Part shown: piece by piece, positions 63,377-64,000 of the stretch | How the letters are laid out: every line of letters begins with the position of its first letter | How positions within the stretch are numbered: the stretch's first letter is position 1 | NCBI GenBank assembly: GCA_964647825.1 | Contig: CAZYJL010000003.1 | Location: 177,959-241,958, forward strand | Direction of reading: 5' to 3' | Length of the DNA stretch: 64,000 nucleotides | Source: VFKI01 sp964647825 | Lineage (GTDB): Bacteria; Pseudomonadota; Gammaproteobacteria; DSM-16500 | Made by a program: the position numbers and the translations under genes | The notes under the pieces: generated by a model | Databases searched by the model: none | The model's input: the letters and a program-made list of their open reading frames with translations, nothing else | What the model was told of the DNA's origin: nothing

Positions 63377-63919
63377 ATGAAAGAACACTTTAAACAAATC
63401 ATTGCTGCAACTGGGGAAAATCCAAACCGTGAAGGTTTACTACAGACGCCAGAGCGTGCAGCACGCGCTTTTGCTTTCATGACATCCGGTTATCAACAAT
63501 CAGTTGCCGATGTTGTCAATGGTGCTTTGTTTGAATCTTATAGCGATGAAATGATTATTGTGCGAGATATCGAACTTTACTCCCTCTGCGAGCACCATTT
63601 ACTCCCTTTTATTGGGAAATGCCATGTTGCTTACTTACCAAAAGAAAAAATCTTAGGTCTCTCCAAAATTGCGCGCATCGTTGACATTTTCGCCAGACGT
63701 TTACAAGTACAAGAACGCTTAACCAAAGAAATTGCCGAGAATATTCAAGAGGTAGTTGACGGCCATGGTGTTGGCGTCATCATTGAAGCACGGCATCTCT
63801 GCATGATGATGCGCGGCGTCGAAAAACAAAATTCTGTGATGACAACGTCGATTATGCTAGGCGCCTTCCGAAATGATCCTCGTACACGAGAAGAGTTTTT
63901 AAGTTTAAGTTGTAAATAA
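63377..63919 (+). CDS. folE: GTP cyclohydrolase I
   Basis: FolE makes dihydroneopterin triphosphate, the first step to folate; folate is needed by thyA in this window. The 180 residues have the zinc ligands Cys71 and His74 (SLCEHHLLPF) and Cys142 (RHLCMMMRGVEK), LSKIARIVDIFARRLQVQERL, and the C-terminal TREEFL. It is slightly shorter at the N-terminus than E. coli FolE. Downstream, GTAACGACTCAG at 63934 repeats the outer end of MITE family M and runs toward the window edge. Confidence 0.95.
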   Translation: MKEHFKQIIAATGENPNREGLLQTPERAARAFAFMTSGYQQSVADVVNGALFESYSDEMIIVRDIELYSLCEHHLLPFIGKCHVAYLPKEKILGLSKIARIVDIFARRLQVQERLTKEIAENIQEVVDGHGVGVIIEARHLCMMMRGVEKQNSVMTTSIMLGAFRNDPRTREEFLSLSCK

Positions 63920-63933
63920 TCATTCAAAAATAA

Positions 63934-64000
63934 CGTAACGACTCAGCAGGGCCACCTCATATAACTTGATATTTTTTCTATCTTAAATTTGGTTTTTGAT
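63934..64000. mobile_element. Possible fourth copy of MITE family M, cut by window end
   Basis: GTAACGACTCAG at 63934 is identical to the outer arm start of the copy at 43490-43674, but the following bases (CAGGGCCACCTC) differ and the opposite arm would lie outside the window. Identity rests on about 12 bases only. Confidence 0.35.

Noticed and set aside
1..64000. CRISPR arrays, tRNA or rRNA genes, transposase genes, prophage
   Set aside because: None found on reading both strands. Repeats present are inverted-repeat elements or intragenic tandem repeats without spacer structure.

Overview
The window is a chromosomal stretch from an AT-rich gammaproteobacterium. The most likely placement is Legionellales (Coxiellaceae/Berkiella/Rickettsiella-like) with a host-associated, intracellular life. 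The housekeeping genes are gammaproteobacterial in type and arrangement: rnr-rlmB, lgt-thyA, ptsP/rppH, parB followed by atpIBEFHAGDC, glmU-glmS, apaH, tkt-gap. Scattered singly among them are genes that look like host-directed effectors: phosphatases and cysteine proteases of eukaryotic type, coiled-coil proteins and proteins with paired hydrophobic segments. The taxonomic placement is inferred from gene content and no marker gene was compared.

Layout. 1-2521: large minus-strand gene with a CX5R phosphoinositide-phosphatase motif, broken by a 100-N assembly gap inside a tandem repeat. 2888-9841: rplY, pth, ychF, a predicted cysteine-protease effector, rlmB, rnr. 10273-21128: a second predicted cysteine-protease effector, then thyA, lgt, a TSUP permease, ptsP, rppH, an orphan BtuC/FecD-type permease, a Sel1/SPOR lipoprotein, a GspC-like protein and leucine dehydrogenase. 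21256-35713: a tyrosine phosphatase whose C-terminus is CSIM (a CaaX box), the complete F-type ATP synthase operon, parB without an adjacent parA, and a coupled operon macro-domain / HD hydrolase / glmU / glmS. 35787-39822: an AT-rich block of five helical proteins of unknown function, at least partly paralogous. 39862-52100: apaH, deoB, an MFS transporter, a clan-CE-like protease, a ClpP-class serine protease, tag, deoC, purine nucleoside phosphorylase, gap, tkt. 52222-60775: an Inc-like membrane protein, then a full set of genes for oxidative, non-phosphorylating L-fucose breakdown (transporter, dehydrogenase, lactonase, dehydratase, second dehydrogenase, hydrolase), interrupted by two tandem paralogous membrane proteins on the opposite strand. 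60808-64000: a MITE, psd, a small membrane protein, ppa, a HIT protein and folE.

How the genes work together. The fucose set should give pyruvate and L-lactate from L-fucose without a kinase or aldolase, which suits a bacterium feeding on host glycans. deoB, deoC and purine nucleoside phosphorylase form a nucleoside-scavenging set. The predicted effectors carry a phosphoinositide phosphatase motif, a tyrosine phosphatase motif with a predicted prenylation site, two papain/YopT-like triads and one Ulp/YopJ-like triad.

Three families of non-coding inverted-repeat elements run through the window. Two insertions lie exactly at gene ends and supply the stop codons of rppH and deoC. I saw no rRNA, tRNA, CRISPR array or transposase gene.
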